This document shows, in pieces, positions 53,144 through 63,120 of a stretch of 64,000 bases of DNA. This stretch comes from a bacterium. GTDB taxonomy: Bacteria; UBP7; UBA6624. Location of the stretch: the NCBI GenBank assembly GCA_002716355.1, contig PBAU01000011.1, positions 24,114-88,113 of the forward strand, given 5' to 3'. Position 1 is the first letter of the stretch. The number at the start of each line of letters is the position of its first letter. The position numbers and the translations under genes are program-made. Under the pieces are notes generated by a model. It had not been told where the DNA came from and searched no databases. It saw only the letters and a list, made by a program, of their open reading frames with translations.

Positions 53144-53959
53144 ATGAACACAGAATTAATTTTCATTATTGTTTTTGCATGTTTTGGAAGTTTTTTAAAT
53201 GTTGTTATACATCGATATTACTCAAAAGAAAGTGTAATTTTCGGTTCATCTCATTGTCCTAAATGTAAATACAAAATAAAATGGTTTGACAATATTCCAA
53301 TAGTTTCTTGGCTTTTTCTTCAAGGTAGATGTAGAGCTTGCAAAAAGCCTATATCTTTTATTTATCCAATAGTGGAGATTTTATGTGCTTTTATAGGTTA
53401 TTCTTTGTTTTTCTCTGCAGATCATTTTTTTATTTCAGGTTATAAGCATGATTGGAGCTTATCAATTGCGTTATTATCTTTTTTTGTTTTTTGTGGATTT
53501 TTGGTCATTACTTTTATAGATTTGAAATCAAAAATAATTCCTCATAGGTTTTTAATATTTTCAGGTCTGAATGTATTTTTTATTCATTTTCTTACCGGGA
53601 ATAAAAGTGATTCGTTTATGGATGGCTTGATTGGAATGTTTACCTTGGCTGTATCTCTTGCAGGTGTTTTATGGATTGGAAGCTTGATGTTGAAAAGAGA
53701 TGCAATGGGTTGGGGTGATGTGAAGATGGCGCTTGTCATAGGTTTTTTGTTAGGTTTGAATTTTGGGTATGTTGCTATCTTTACAGCAATTTTCACAGGA
53801 GCTGTTTTTGGATTGTTGATGATGGCTTCTAAAAAAATGAAAAATCAAAATTATAGAAATTTAGAAATGCCATTTGGCCCTTTTCTAGCTTTAGGAACAT
53901 ACTTAACTTTTCTTTATGGCCCAAAATTAATTAATGATTTTTTTTCTATCCTGTCTTAA
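53144..53959 (+). CDS. Prepilin peptidase/N-methyltransferase (GspO/PilD type)
   Basis: A 271-residue membrane aspartic protease that cleaves and methylates type IV prepilin-like proteins. The N-terminal zinc motif has the pairs CPKCKYKI and CRACKKPI. The catalytic aspartates sit in ITFIDLKSKIIPH and GWGDVKMALVIG (G-x-G-D). About seven TMs. The frame is open to 53090, but conserved sequence starts at MNTELIF, ATG 53144, giving standard length. It precedes five pseudopilin-like genes, its obvious substrates. Confidence 0.94.
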   Translation: MNTELIFIIVFACFGSFLNVVIHRYYSKESVIFGSSHCPKCKYKIKWFDNIPIVSWLFLQGRCRACKKPISFIYPIVEILCAFIGYSLFFSADHFFISGYKHDWSLSIALLSFFVFCGFLVITFIDLKSKIIPHRFLIFSGLNVFFIHFLTGNKSDSFMDGLIGMFTLAVSLAGVLWIGSLMLKRDAMGWGDVKMALVIGFLLGLNFGYVAIFTAIFTGAVFGLLMMASKKMKNQNYRNLEMPFGPFLALGTYLTFLYGPKLINDFFSILS

Positions 53960-54045
53960 ATACTTACGTATTTAAAAAATATCATGTTTTGAAAATATGC
54001 TTTATACTTTATAGGTTTGAATGAATTTGATTCAAATGTAAAAAA

Positions 54046-55077
54046 ATGAAAAAGTTTAATAGTCGAATCAAAAAAGGCTTTACGCTTGCTGAAATGCTTG
54101 TTGTGCTTGCGATTGTTGGCATACTGATAACAATCAGCCTTCCAGCAGTTGCCCAAGGTAACCATAGAAGAAAATTTGATTCTTATTCAACAAAAATATT
54201 AGGTGATTTAAGGTGGGCCTTTAATGAATCAAGCGCAAAAGGTGAAGAGTTGGTTCTTGAGATTGTTGGCTTTTATCACAATCAGACAAACACAGGACAC
54301 CCCTTTCCATTAGAAGATGTAATAAGGGTTTGGAAAAAGAAAGATTGGGAAAAATATTTAGATCTTTCAATGCATAAAAGTCCAAATAGTAATTTTGATC
54401 TTGAATTTGCAGCTCCTTACTTGGTTTATGACCTTTCTGAAAGTTCTAATTTAAATGAAAATAGCTGTTTCTTGGATGGTACTGATGCAGCTTCTAATCT
54501 TGTCGATTGTGACTATGTTATCAGCGAGGATGAGCTCCCAGTTCCTCTGAGGGAATATGTTAAAGAGGATTACAAGGATCCTCCTATGTTGCTTGAGTTG
54601 CCTGAATATCAAGCTGTTTTAACAAGTAAAAAATTTAAAAGAATTAGGAATATACCTAGGGAAATTGATTTAATTGCCCCATTTGTAGATCAGTCTTTTT
54701 ACGATGGTAGCGGTTTGGTAGATTATGAGAATTTGATTTCTTATGCAGTCATAAGACCTGAAGGCAATGCAGAAAGTTCTACAGGTGTTTTAACTTTTGC
54801 TTTCATGTTGAAGCCAGAGTATTTCACTGAAAGAATTTTGAGCCTTGCAAACAATAAAACTGAAAATTCATCACGTTTCAAGTGTGCAATGGAGGCAAAT
54901 TTACAGAGCAAGTCCAATGGTAGGACCGTACAATTAATGCTTTCTAGTGGGGGGGTCAGAATCACAGAGGCATCTCCAACTGAATACATGGATCCAAATA
55001 GGGAATCTTCATGTAATACTTCAATTCCAGATGCAGAGTGGTCTTTAGATTTTGACAGGGGAACAGGTTGGAAATGA
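54046..55077 (+). CDS. Pseudopilin-like protein 1 (GspH-like)
   Basis: A 343-residue prepilin. The leader MKKFNSRIKKG is followed by FTLAEMLVVLAIVGILITIS, with Phe+1 and Glu+5 after the Gly-Phe cleavage site. The mature domain is much longer than the usual 150 or so, with two cysteine pairs and a disulfide-capable end (SSCNTSIPD). It is separated from the peptidase by an 86-base gap containing no clear promoter. It is probably a minor (GspH-type) subunit at the tip of a type II secretion pseudopilus; the exact subunit is inferred from order. Its stop overlaps the next gene by four bases. Confidence 0.8.
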   Translation: MKKFNSRIKKGFTLAEMLVVLAIVGILITISLPAVAQGNHRRKFDSYSTKILGDLRWAFNESSAKGEELVLEIVGFYHNQTNTGHPFPLEDVIRVWKKKDWEKYLDLSMHKSPNSNFDLEFAAPYLVYDLSESSNLNENSCFLDGTDAASNLVDCDYVISEDELPVPLREYVKEDYKDPPMLLELPEYQAVLTSKKFKRIRNIPREIDLIAPFVDQSFYDGSGLVDYENLISYAVIRPEGNAESSTGVLTFAFMLKPEYFTERILSLANNKTENSSRFKCAMEANLQSKSNGRTVQLMLSSGGVRITEASPTEYMDPNRESSCNTSIPDAEWSLDFDRGTGWK

Positions 55078-56516
55078 AATTTAAAAAAGGTTTCACGCTT
55101 GTTGAGCTCCTTGTAGGGATAAGCATTTTGATTTTGGTTCTATTGCCTGTCCTTACAGCAATTGGACGAACTGTTAACAGAAGTGAGCAGAGCCAATCGA
55201 TGAATCAAGCATTAAACCTTGCTGAAGAGCGCATCAGTTCTTTAGAGGCTCATCTGAGTTCAGCTTGGTATCCAGGTGGTATACCTTTTGATTTTGAAGG
55301 CGGAAGCACGTTAACTGATGATCCTGTTGACATTGCAAATGACCCTGAGTTAAATGAATATCTTCCAGGAAACTGGTTTAGGGGACAGCAAGAAAATCAA
55401 AGAGGCGAGATCGCGCTTTACATGGAGCCTTCTTATTATGGGTGTGATAACCAGAATGCCATTGGATCTGAAGATGAAGATAGATATCTTAATGACAATA
55501 TGCATATTTGCATTAATCCTTATAATCCAAACAATTTGACAAATGAAGATGGGGTTGATTTGTCCAATGAAAAATATAGAGTTGCGATGGCTTTATTTGC
55601 AGCAAGGATGGATCCAATTGATGCTTTAGGTATATACATGCCTGAGCTGCATCCGGAATCATTCAGATTTAACAATTCAGATACTTGCAATACTAATTTT
55701 GATGGGGATTGCCCAAGAATCGATGGAATAGAGGATTTTGGAGAAATTGTAGATAAGGCATTTTTCGAAGAATCTTCTGACTTCACTTGTTTTGGCGCTA
55801 TTGATGGTCATGTTGGGAGAAATTGGTTTGATTTTGGTTATATTGCATCACCTTTTGATAATGAATCATTTTCTGACAATATTGCCTGGCCAAATTATTT
55901 AAGCTATTGGAGGATGATTGCTGCTGCTGGGGTTACCAGAGCAAATCCAGATCCCACAGATGATAACAGGAATGAATGTGCCTTGAATCCAAATCAATCT
56001 GTGTCTGAAATTTCATCAAAAATTGCTAATTCCTTGGGAACTTTTCAGAAGTTCAGGCGTGAAACACAGATCTCAACTGTTTATTTTCCTGGTGGAGGAA
56101 GAGATTTAACTGAGGTTATCGATCCTCAGGATGCGAGATACTATAGATCTTCAGAAGGTGTTTTGGGAAGATTAGTTCGAGTCTCGGTTGTTTGGAGAGC
56201 AGGAGAGGGTTGCTCTTCAAATAATAATCCTTCTAGCCAAGGTTTGTTTTCAAGATGTTCTGATCCAATTGCAAGTATACGTAGGCAATTGAGTTTAAGT
56301 GATTCAAATATTAATTTAAGAAGTAAAGTTTCATTAAACAAAGGTGTAGAGCTTAGAAAGTTTATACCTGATCCAGACCAGGATCCTTGTGACAGCATGT
56401 TGCAATTACTTGGTCCTTTAGGAGAGAAAACAAGCAGGTTGTCAGGAGCTTTGCATGATGGAGATCCGACAAATGCTTCAAATGTATTTGAAGAATGTTG
56501 GTATAAGGATTCATAA
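55074..56516 (+). CDS. Pseudopilin-like protein 2 (GspI-like position)
   Basis: A 480-residue prepilin with leader MKFKKG and FTLVELLVGISILILVLLPV (Phe+1, Glu+5). ATG 55074 is preferred over TTG 55068 because it makes an ATGA overlap and gives a normal short leader. The C-terminal domain is unusually large, rich in Asp, Asn and Cys (ECALNPNQ, CNTNFDGDCPRIDG), and suggests secreted-side structure with disulfides and possibly calcium. It sits where GspI or a similar minor subunit is expected. Confidence 0.8.
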   Translation: MKFKKGFTLVELLVGISILILVLLPVLTAIGRTVNRSEQSQSMNQALNLAEERISSLEAHLSSAWYPGGIPFDFEGGSTLTDDPVDIANDPELNEYLPGNWFRGQQENQRGEIALYMEPSYYGCDNQNAIGSEDEDRYLNDNMHICINPYNPNNLTNEDGVDLSNEKYRVAMALFAARMDPIDALGIYMPELHPESFRFNNSDTCNTNFDGDCPRIDGIEDFGEIVDKAFFEESSDFTCFGAIDGHVGRNWFDFGYIASPFDNESFSDNIAWPNYLSYWRMIAAAGVTRANPDPTDDNRNECALNPNQSVSEISSKIANSLGTFQKFRRETQISTVYFPGGGRDLTEVIDPQDARYYRSSEGVLGRLVRVSVVWRAGEGCSSNNNPSSQGLFSRCSDPIASIRRQLSLSDSNINLRSKVSLNKGVELRKFIPDPDQDPCDSMLQLLGPLGEKTSRLSGALHDGDPTNASNVFEECWYKDS

Positions 56517-56531
56517 ATGGAGGTTGTAAAA

Positions 56532-57632
56532 ATGAAAAAAGGTTTTACATTGACTGAATTATTGGTCGTAATAGTAATTATTGGGATTCTGATTACATTA
56601 GTGGTCCCAAGTGTTACAAAAGCAAGAAATAAAGCTAAGGAAGCTCAGGTTAAAGCAGGTATTCATGATATTGAAGTTGCTTTAAGCTCTTTCTCTGCTG
56701 GAAATTCTGGATGGTATCCTGGTGTTGGATACGATCCAAGCGGTACACAATCATTGCAATCAAGCATGTTGGGCATTGCAGGAAGATCCGGAATATCAAT
56801 TCCTGATGGTGGGGAAATCATTTCAAGTGGTGTTGTAGGAGGGAGAATGGATTGCATGGTTGATCCTAGAAAATGCGGAAGTGAAACCCCTAGTGAAAAT
56901 AAATATTTAGATGATTATTGGAGATGGGACAGGCTTTATTTAGAAGGTGTTTTAGATGAGTATCCAACAAACCCCTTTAGCAGTGCTAAAGCTGGAAATT
57001 CAAGTGTAAAAAGAGGTATGCATAATATATTTGTAGTTTCAGTTTTGCCAGTTTCCGGTACAGGTGGGCCAGATTTCATCGGTACATGTTTATCTAAGCC
57101 AGCTGGAGAGGCTGAAGCGTTTGCTGGCGGTGGAAATTGGTACAGTTATGAAAATTACAACACTGTTAACGGAAGATTGTCTTATGGTTGGGATGATGCA
57201 AGTACTTCAACGCCTGCTGTTTGTAATGCTGTTACGGGTGATGATAATAACTCCTGGGAAGAGACACCCACTCTTTACCCTAGAGGTGATTTTGCATACA
57301 TACCTTTAGATTCTGTTGATAAGCGAATGTTCACAGATTCAAGTGGTAATTTGGCTAATGGTGAATATATGGCTTTTGTTGAAAATTATTGGATTATTGG
57401 ATATGGAGCAGAATCTGCTTGGAAATCAGATATTTTCAATGTTGATTCTCTTGCTTCAGGAAATAATTGTGGCTTGAAGTTCCAGCAACCTTTAGGTAGG
57501 ATTGACCCTGCTTCAACCGCATCTTTTTTAAACTGTACGCCAACTGAATATGAGAACAGAGTTCTCGAAGCCTTAAGAGGTGCAATTTTATTGCAGGGAA
57601 CTGCATATACAGAGCAGGCTTTTAGCGAGTAA
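56532..57632 (+). CDS. Pseudopilin-like protein 3 (GspG-like)
   Basis: A 366-residue prepilin with leader MKKG and FTLTELLVVIVIIGILITLV, then the GspG-style PSVTKARNKAKEAQVKAGIHDIEVALSSF and SGWYPG. The frame begins at ATG 56517, but the strong ribosome site GGAGG at 56519-56523 lies eight bases ahead of ATG 56532, which fixes that start. GspG is normally about 140 residues, so this has over 200 extra, with Cys-containing loops. The helix-loop hallmark of GspG is present, so I call it the major subunit tentatively. Confidence 0.8.
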   Translation: MKKGFTLTELLVVIVIIGILITLVVPSVTKARNKAKEAQVKAGIHDIEVALSSFSAGNSGWYPGVGYDPSGTQSLQSSMLGIAGRSGISIPDGGEIISSGVVGGRMDCMVDPRKCGSETPSENKYLDDYWRWDRLYLEGVLDEYPTNPFSSAKAGNSSVKRGMHNIFVVSVLPVSGTGGPDFIGTCLSKPAGEAEAFAGGGNWYSYENYNTVNGRLSYGWDDASTSTPAVCNAVTGDDNNSWEETPTLYPRGDFAYIPLDSVDKRMFTDSSGNLANGEYMAFVENYWIIGYGAESAWKSDIFNVDSLASGNNCGLKFQQPLGRIDPASTASFLNCTPTEYENRVLEALRGAILLQGTAYTEQAFSE

Positions 57633-57635
57633 TTT

Positions 57636-59147
57636 ATGATTTTTTACAGTAAAAGATCAGGTTTCACGATGACTGAATTATTAGTATCCATAGCGATACT
57701 TGTTGTCGTGATGACACTTTTGCTGACAGTTATAGAGTCAACTTTTAAAACTTTAAGAGTGGTTACTGGTGAGTCAAATGCTTCTAATCGTGCCAGAATT
57801 GCAATGGATCAAATCGTTGCAGAATTGAGCAATGTTGATGATATGGGTTTTGTTGATTTTCATATTCCTAGAATCAAAAAATCAAGATCTCAATATGTTG
57901 CTGGTTTACAAAATGCTGCAAGTGCTGGATGTGACATTTATTTAGAATTACATCCTAGCGATACAGCTTTTAGAAATGTTCCGTACCCAGATTCAACTCT
58001 TTTTAACCAGGATCTAAATTACAACTGCTACATTGAACCTTGGGAAGTGATGGATCCAGATCCAACATGGACTTCAAGATTCTCTGAAGGGGGTGGAAGC
58101 TCTGATGCTCCTGCTTATTGCAATCAGTATTTAGCACCTGGTGTTTTGGCAATGGAGTCATCTTCAGGTCTTTCTTGCAATGGAGGATCTTGTCGAATCG
58201 GGTTGAATGACAGGAATCTTAATCCTGATGATCGTATGGCTGCAAATGATCCTTTTGAAAGTTGGAGGTCTGAAGTAGACCAATTGAAACCTTCATGGAG
58301 TGAGCTTTTTGGTCAAATGTGTCAAGAAGACATTGATGCAAGTGGATTTATTACAACTCATAATTTAACACCTTATATAACTTCTAGGGAGGATCTAGAT
58401 GGCAATGGCACAATTAATGGACAAGAAGAGTTTTTAAGGACGATTGTTTTTAAAACCAAAAGTCCAACATACTCTTCAAATGCAGCTTCAAACACTCCTA
58501 ATCTAGCTGGTGCATTAAATTCCAATAATAGTGTCGAACAGCTTTCACATAGAGTTGTAACTTTTGCTCACACATGGAAAGAAAAAGCCTTTTCCATACC
58601 ATTAACGGATAGTTTTGATGGGGGTTGTAACCCTTCTAACTATTCTCATCTTTCTTCTGATTTTGTCTTATACAAAAGAGAATCTAATTTTTATTCCGAT
58701 CCTATCTTGAATATGGATCTTGATAGAGATGGCAATCCTAGTGAAGAAATTGAGGATGAATGTTTGAGAACAGTGGAAACCCCTGTTACTGATGGGGTTG
58801 TAGATGTAAGGTTTAAATTAATTGATTCTAGAGGTGATGAAATCAATGCAGGTAACCAGTATTATTATTGGTTTGACAGGGATCCTAGTGACAACAATCC
58901 TATTAGCCCTCCTATCACAGCATTGGATGCGGTTAGAGCAATTGAAGTTTATATCTTGACTGCAAGTGATGATGTGATTTCAGTATTAAGAAGTTCTATG
59001 GATGATGGCAAACTTTTCAGCATTACAAGTGGCAACCCTGGTGAGTTAGCACGATTGAATTTCTTGAGGATACAGAGTTTGCAACCTGAAATTTACAATC
59101 CAAATAATTTTGTTCAACTGAGGAGAAAGGTCAACCTCTATGAATAA
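57636..59147 (+). CDS. Pseudopilin-like protein 4 (GspJ-like) with paired EF-hand-like loops
   Basis: A 503-residue prepilin: leader MIFYSKRSG, then FTMTELLVSIAILVVVMTLL, followed by the helix TFKTLRVVTGESNASNRARIAMDQIVAELSNV typical of GspJ. Near nucleotides 58329-58433 it has two calcium-loop-like sequences, DIDASGFITTHN and DLDGNGTINGQEE, in a tandem spaced as an EF-hand/dockerin-like pair, and later DLDRDGNPSEE. It overlaps the next gene by eight bases. The length is more than double that of GspJ. Confidence 0.8.
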   Translation: MIFYSKRSGFTMTELLVSIAILVVVMTLLLTVIESTFKTLRVVTGESNASNRARIAMDQIVAELSNVDDMGFVDFHIPRIKKSRSQYVAGLQNAASAGCDIYLELHPSDTAFRNVPYPDSTLFNQDLNYNCYIEPWEVMDPDPTWTSRFSEGGGSSDAPAYCNQYLAPGVLAMESSSGLSCNGGSCRIGLNDRNLNPDDRMAANDPFESWRSEVDQLKPSWSELFGQMCQEDIDASGFITTHNLTPYITSREDLDGNGTINGQEEFLRTIVFKTKSPTYSSNAASNTPNLAGALNSNNSVEQLSHRVVTFAHTWKEKAFSIPLTDSFDGGCNPSNYSHLSSDFVLYKRESNFYSDPILNMDLDRDGNPSEEIEDECLRTVETPVTDGVVDVRFKLIDSRGDEINAGNQYYYWFDRDPSDNNPISPPITALDAVRAIEVYILTASDDVISVLRSSMDDGKLFSITSGNPGELARLNFLRIQSLQPEIYNPNNFVQLRRKVNLYE

Positions 59148-62100
59148 TTCAAGAAAATCTGGTGTAGCTTTAGTTACTGTTTTGATTTTTCTTGCATTGG
59201 TTTTACCTGCATTAGTTATTATTTTAAGTTTTGCAAGAAATGAAATAGAGTTTGGTTCTCTTGATTGGGAAAGAAAACAATCTGATCAAATGAGTAAATC
59301 AGGTTTGGACATAGCTGAAAATATGCTTAATACTGGTTTTGCATCATTGAACCAACCAATATTTAGATTCCCAATGGATAAGGATCAAAATGGTACTTTG
59401 GATGATATTGATGGCGATTTAACCTTAGACGAATGGGCTTATGCTTTTCCTTTTTCTACAATTAGCCACCTTTCATCACCATGGATCAAGTATCCCGTAT
59501 TATCAAATGAAACTTGGTTTTCTAGAGATTTAGTTAGTCTTTCTGGTTTTTCAACAGCTCAATTGAACAGACCTGCGGGAAGCTTGCCGGTTTACCCACT
59601 TTTCAAAGACAAGAATAACACTGGTTTTGTTGATTATTCTTCCTATGAGCATTCAGAATATGATTATTTCGATCCATCATTTGGTTGTGCTGAAAATACA
59701 ACATCTTCCTGGGAGCCTAAGCCATGTTTGATAATGTCTTTTATCCCATTTGGGAAAAAAACAGAAACATCACCAGTTCCTTCGGCAACTTTAGACATCA
59801 ACAATTCTGATTTTATGTGGAATGGAAATCCTTATAGTTCAAACAATTCTTACAATCCTGCCCAGTTAAGAAATCAAACTTTTGTATCTGATTGGAGTTA
59901 TAACCATGCTATTACTGGAGACAGAGATAAAACTACTGCTCATATTCCATCAAATTTTCCATCATTGGGTTCTGAGATATTTAACCCTTATGCAGATAGA
60001 CTGAAAGCACAACTTTCAAACTGTAACCCGAGTCAGGATGAATTTTTTGTAAGGGATTTATTTTTAAGTTCCTCAGGCATGACTTACCCTTTGCAGTTAG
60101 ATAAATCTTATGAAAACGAAACAGAATCAAGGGTTAATTTTGGATTACCTAATATGCCTGATTCCTATGTTATGTTTGATCCAAGAACATGTATGCCTTT
60201 GTATGCTTCACAAGCAAAGGATGTTGATGGTGGGTATGAGGTTGTTGTTTCAGATGAAGGGGCAAGGTTTCCCTTGTATGGTTTCTTGCACAATCCCGAT
60301 GATCCGTCTTTTAATAACCCAATGCTTCTTGAGTCTGTCAATGGCTTGGGAGGTAATTTTACCATTGTAGATGAAACCAGTTTTATACCAAGGATGACTG
60401 GTTCAAATGTAGATGAAAAAGGGGAATTTGCACATCTTGCTCAAAGGGGGATAGTTTCTTTATTAGCACCTTTTCATAGAAATGATTACAACACTGGTCA
60501 TGCTGCAGCAATGATTTCATACATAGGCTTTAATGATGTTGGAGATATATCATCATTACCTGATGCTGTATGCCCAAAAGGCAATTGTCCAGATGGGGAA
60601 AGGTTTGGTTTAGGTTTTGAGAAACCTTTAAATTGGCCTGAAGGGTTAAAGGATATACTTGATGTTGACGGTATAAAACTTAGGGATGGTTTGGATTCAA
60701 GTTTTAAAATCAATGATAAGAACTGGAAAGACATTCAAGCTAGGGTTTCCCTGCATTCAACTCCTCAGGAAAGATCGACCATTAACATACAGGGAAACGC
60801 TCTAAACGATCCAAGATTTATCTTTTATCCATTTATTGATTCCAGAGCGACTCCTGAGATGGAGGATCCTGTTTTAAGGTGCAGGGATTCAGATTCTGAT
60901 GATTTTTGTCGTTCAAATTCTGGTTTGTTTAAGGTTGATTTATGGCAAACGCCAACCAGTTGGCCAACCGGATCCTCTTCAGATCCAGTTTCAAATGTTT
61001 TATCTACATCTATCAATATGGATTCTGCGGATTGGGTTTCAAGCGGTTGTTCTTCAAGGTTTCAAAACATAGGCGATATAAATGATTATTTTTCATTACT
61101 GGGTAGAGGAAATGCACCTGCGGGATTTTCATCATCAGATTTAAGGCATTCTGTTTGGCCAGAAGAGTTTTATTGGTTTATTAATTGTTTTTGGAAAAGT
61201 GATATTAGGAATGAGTTAGTAGATAAAAAAGATGAAATAGAAGCAGTTTTAAGGGAATTCTTTCATCAAAATGGATCTTTGAAGAATATATGGAGAACAG
61301 ATCCATTTGATGATTTTCCCGACTTGATATCTGAGAAAATTGTTGGCCATTGGGCTGCATGGCAATATTTTTATCGATATTTTGATGATGAGGATGATTG
61401 TAGGGATATTTCTCCAGAATTCAATCTTGATGATTCATCTTCAATTACAACAAATGTTGGCAACCCGCAAGTTTTGCTTGCAGAAAGGCATGCAAGATAT
61501 CATGGTCCAGCCGATTTAGGAATGCCTATTGGAAATGTTAGGGATATGCTTGGGTCAACTTTGATACCCTATCCGGAAATGAACGGTCCTTTTTGGGATC
61601 CTGGAAATGTCGGTTCTAACTCGAATCCAGGTTGTGGTCTTACATCTCTCGACGGTGATGATTTTCCAGATATGACAACGAACATTCCAATACAACATTC
61701 AGGAGGAGTGGTTGCTAACGTTAATGTCAATATTGAGAAATTGAATGTCATGCCCGCTGTCTGGATTCCCAATAGTAGACCGTCTTTCTATAGTGAGGAC
61801 CCACCTTATGATGATTTTGATTTTGGAGCTAGTGAACCTGTTTCTGGTTGGCCAATTTACGATCCCTTGGGCTTTGACAGCAGGAATAAGGGTTTGGGTA
61901 ACTCAAATCAATCTTTTATAAACAGAAGAGATGATTCGCTTATCTTGCACCTGATTAGCTCTGTTGCGTTTTTTGATAGTCCTTATGCAACTTATTTTGA
62001 TGATCCGCACATAAACGAACCCTGCTTAGTTTCAGATGATTTTTTTGATCCGATAGTGGGTGCTTCAAATGGTACTACTGATCCTTGGGACAATGTATTA

Positions 62101-63006
62101 GGAGCAGGAGGATCTTTAACTACTATGGACCTCAATGCAACCTTTGGCGGTTGGTGGGAGGCTGATGGCAGGAATATAGGTTCTTTTGATGACAGTGATT
62201 GCAATATTGATGATCCAACCACAGATATTGGCTTTACACCTCTTGAATGGAGACCTTTAAAAACTAGAGGAAGAGTGAACATAAACACAGCTGCGTTTGA
62301 TGTTTTGCATGCAGCTTTTGCCAAGGTGTGTGATTTTAATAATGGTATAGGCATTGACATTTTCAATAATTCTTGTGGATCTTTGCCATCAGTAATTGCA
62401 TCAATCTTGAACTATCGCGAATATTACTATTCTGATCCAAATCAGCCCTTTGATGATATAAGTTCCCATGGGACTTTGTTTTCATGGTTGCCTAATGGAG
62501 TGGCTTTATACGGCGGAAGTTTTATTGAGCAGTTTTTCAATGATATAAATTTATACACAACTGGTGATTGCAGAAACGGAAGTTCTAACGGTACCAGCTG
62601 TGCTCTTCAGAATACAGATGACATATTATGGGATTGGCATACTGGAGAATGGAGTAATAATGGCTTGAATAAGATTCCTTTCAGAACAATAACCCAGTTG
62701 TTAGATCTTTCAGATGGTGTAGATCCAAGAAACTTAAACTTGAGCTCAAGAAGACTCTTGTCTGTCGATGATATAGCAAACAACAGCAATGGTGCTATTG
62801 CCGTTTTAGCAAGAATAGATCAGGATTTTTCAGTATTCAGCCAGGGTTACAGAATTGAAAGCATGGGTAGTTATGGTAGAGCAAATAGCACTCTATTCAA
62901 AATCTTGGGTTTAGATGGAAACTTAAACCTTACAGTTTTTGAAGAAGAAAAGTCTGGAGGAACGGATGATTCCTTCGGTTTATATTTTGGAAGTTATTAC
63001 AAATGA
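59140..63006 (+). CDS. Giant GspK-like minor pseudopilin
   Basis: A 1288-residue protein with leader MNNSRKSG and VALVTVLIFLALVLPALVII. It lacks Glu+5, as GspK tip subunits do. The C-terminal quarter has GRVNINTAAFDVLHAAFAKV and later VIASILNYREYYY, like the K-subunit helix-hairpin motif (N-x-N-T-A). GspK is usually about 320 residues; this is fourfold longer, with large inserted domains rich in Asp, Asn, Ser and Gly. An EF-hand-like loop (DKDQNGTLDDID then DGDLTLDE) lies at 59377-59436. A tip role with adhesive or substrate-selecting function is an inference. No frameshift. Confidence 0.78.
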   Translation: MNNSRKSGVALVTVLIFLALVLPALVIILSFARNEIEFGSLDWERKQSDQMSKSGLDIAENMLNTGFASLNQPIFRFPMDKDQNGTLDDIDGDLTLDEWAYAFPFSTISHLSSPWIKYPVLSNETWFSRDLVSLSGFSTAQLNRPAGSLPVYPLFKDKNNTGFVDYSSYEHSEYDYFDPSFGCAENTTSSWEPKPCLIMSFIPFGKKTETSPVPSATLDINNSDFMWNGNPYSSNNSYNPAQLRNQTFVSDWSYNHAITGDRDKTTAHIPSNFPSLGSEIFNPYADRLKAQLSNCNPSQDEFFVRDLFLSSSGMTYPLQLDKSYENETESRVNFGLPNMPDSYVMFDPRTCMPLYASQAKDVDGGYEVVVSDEGARFPLYGFLHNPDDPSFNNPMLLESVNGLGGNFTIVDETSFIPRMTGSNVDEKGEFAHLAQRGIVSLLAPFHRNDYNTGHAAAMISYIGFNDVGDISSLPDAVCPKGNCPDGERFGLGFEKPLNWPEGLKDILDVDGIKLRDGLDSSFKINDKNWKDIQARVSLHSTPQERSTINIQGNALNDPRFIFYPFIDSRATPEMEDPVLRCRDSDSDDFCRSNSGLFKVDLWQTPTSWPTGSSSDPVSNVLSTSINMDSADWVSSGCSSRFQNIGDINDYFSLLGRGNAPAGFSSSDLRHSVWPEEFYWFINCFWKSDIRNELVDKKDEIEAVLREFFHQNGSLKNIWRTDPFDDFPDLISEKIVGHWAAWQYFYRYFDDEDDCRDISPEFNLDDSSSITTNVGNPQVLLAERHARYHGPADLGMPIGNVRDMLGSTLIPYPEMNGPFWDPGNVGSNSNPGCGLTSLDGDDFPDMTTNIPIQHSGGVVANVNVNIEKLNVMPAVWIPNSRPSFYSEDPPYDDFDFGASEPVSGWPIYDPLGFDSRNKGLGNSNQSFINRRDDSLILHLISSVAFFDSPYATYFDDPHINEPCLVSDDFFDPIVGASNGTTDPWDNVLGAGGSLTTMDLNATFGGWWEADGRNIGSFDDSDCNIDDPTTDIGFTPLEWRPLKTRGRVNINTAAFDVLHAAFAKVCDFNNGIGIDIFNNSCGSLPSVIASILNYREYYYSDPNQPFDDISSHGTLFSWLPNGVALYGGSFIEQFFNDINLYTTGDCRNGSSNGTSCALQNTDDILWDWHTGEWSNNGLNKIPFRTITQLLDLSDGVDPRNLNLSSRRLLSVDDIANNSNGAIAVLARIDQDFSVFSQGYRIESMGSYGRANSTLFKILGLDGNLNLTVFEEEKSGGTDDSFGLYFGSYYK

Positions 63007-63012
63007 AAAACA

Positions 63013-63041
63013 TTGACTTTTCTTCACTAAAAAGGTACGAT
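63013..63041 (+). promoter_or_regulatory. Promoter for the secretin-like gene
   Basis: TTGACT at 63013-63018 and TACGAT at 63036-63041 are separated by 17 bases, a good sigma-70-type pair, in the 114-base gap after the GspK-like stop. A ribosome site (AAGGGGG) precedes ATG 63121. It would allow the secretin gene to be expressed apart from the pseudopilins. Confidence 0.55.
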
Positions 63042-63120
63042 TGTGGGGTTGTAATTTATTTAATATGAAAGCAATTTTTAACAAAAAAATATTCTTCGCC
63101 AATTAAGGGGGCAATTTATT

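Noticed and set aside
53960-54045. Promoter or inverted repeat before the pseudopilin cluster
   Set aside because: A TATACT-like -10 has no acceptable -35 at 16-18 bases, and the TTGAAT/ATTCAA arms around 54017-54035 are too short in an AT-rich gap to be called.
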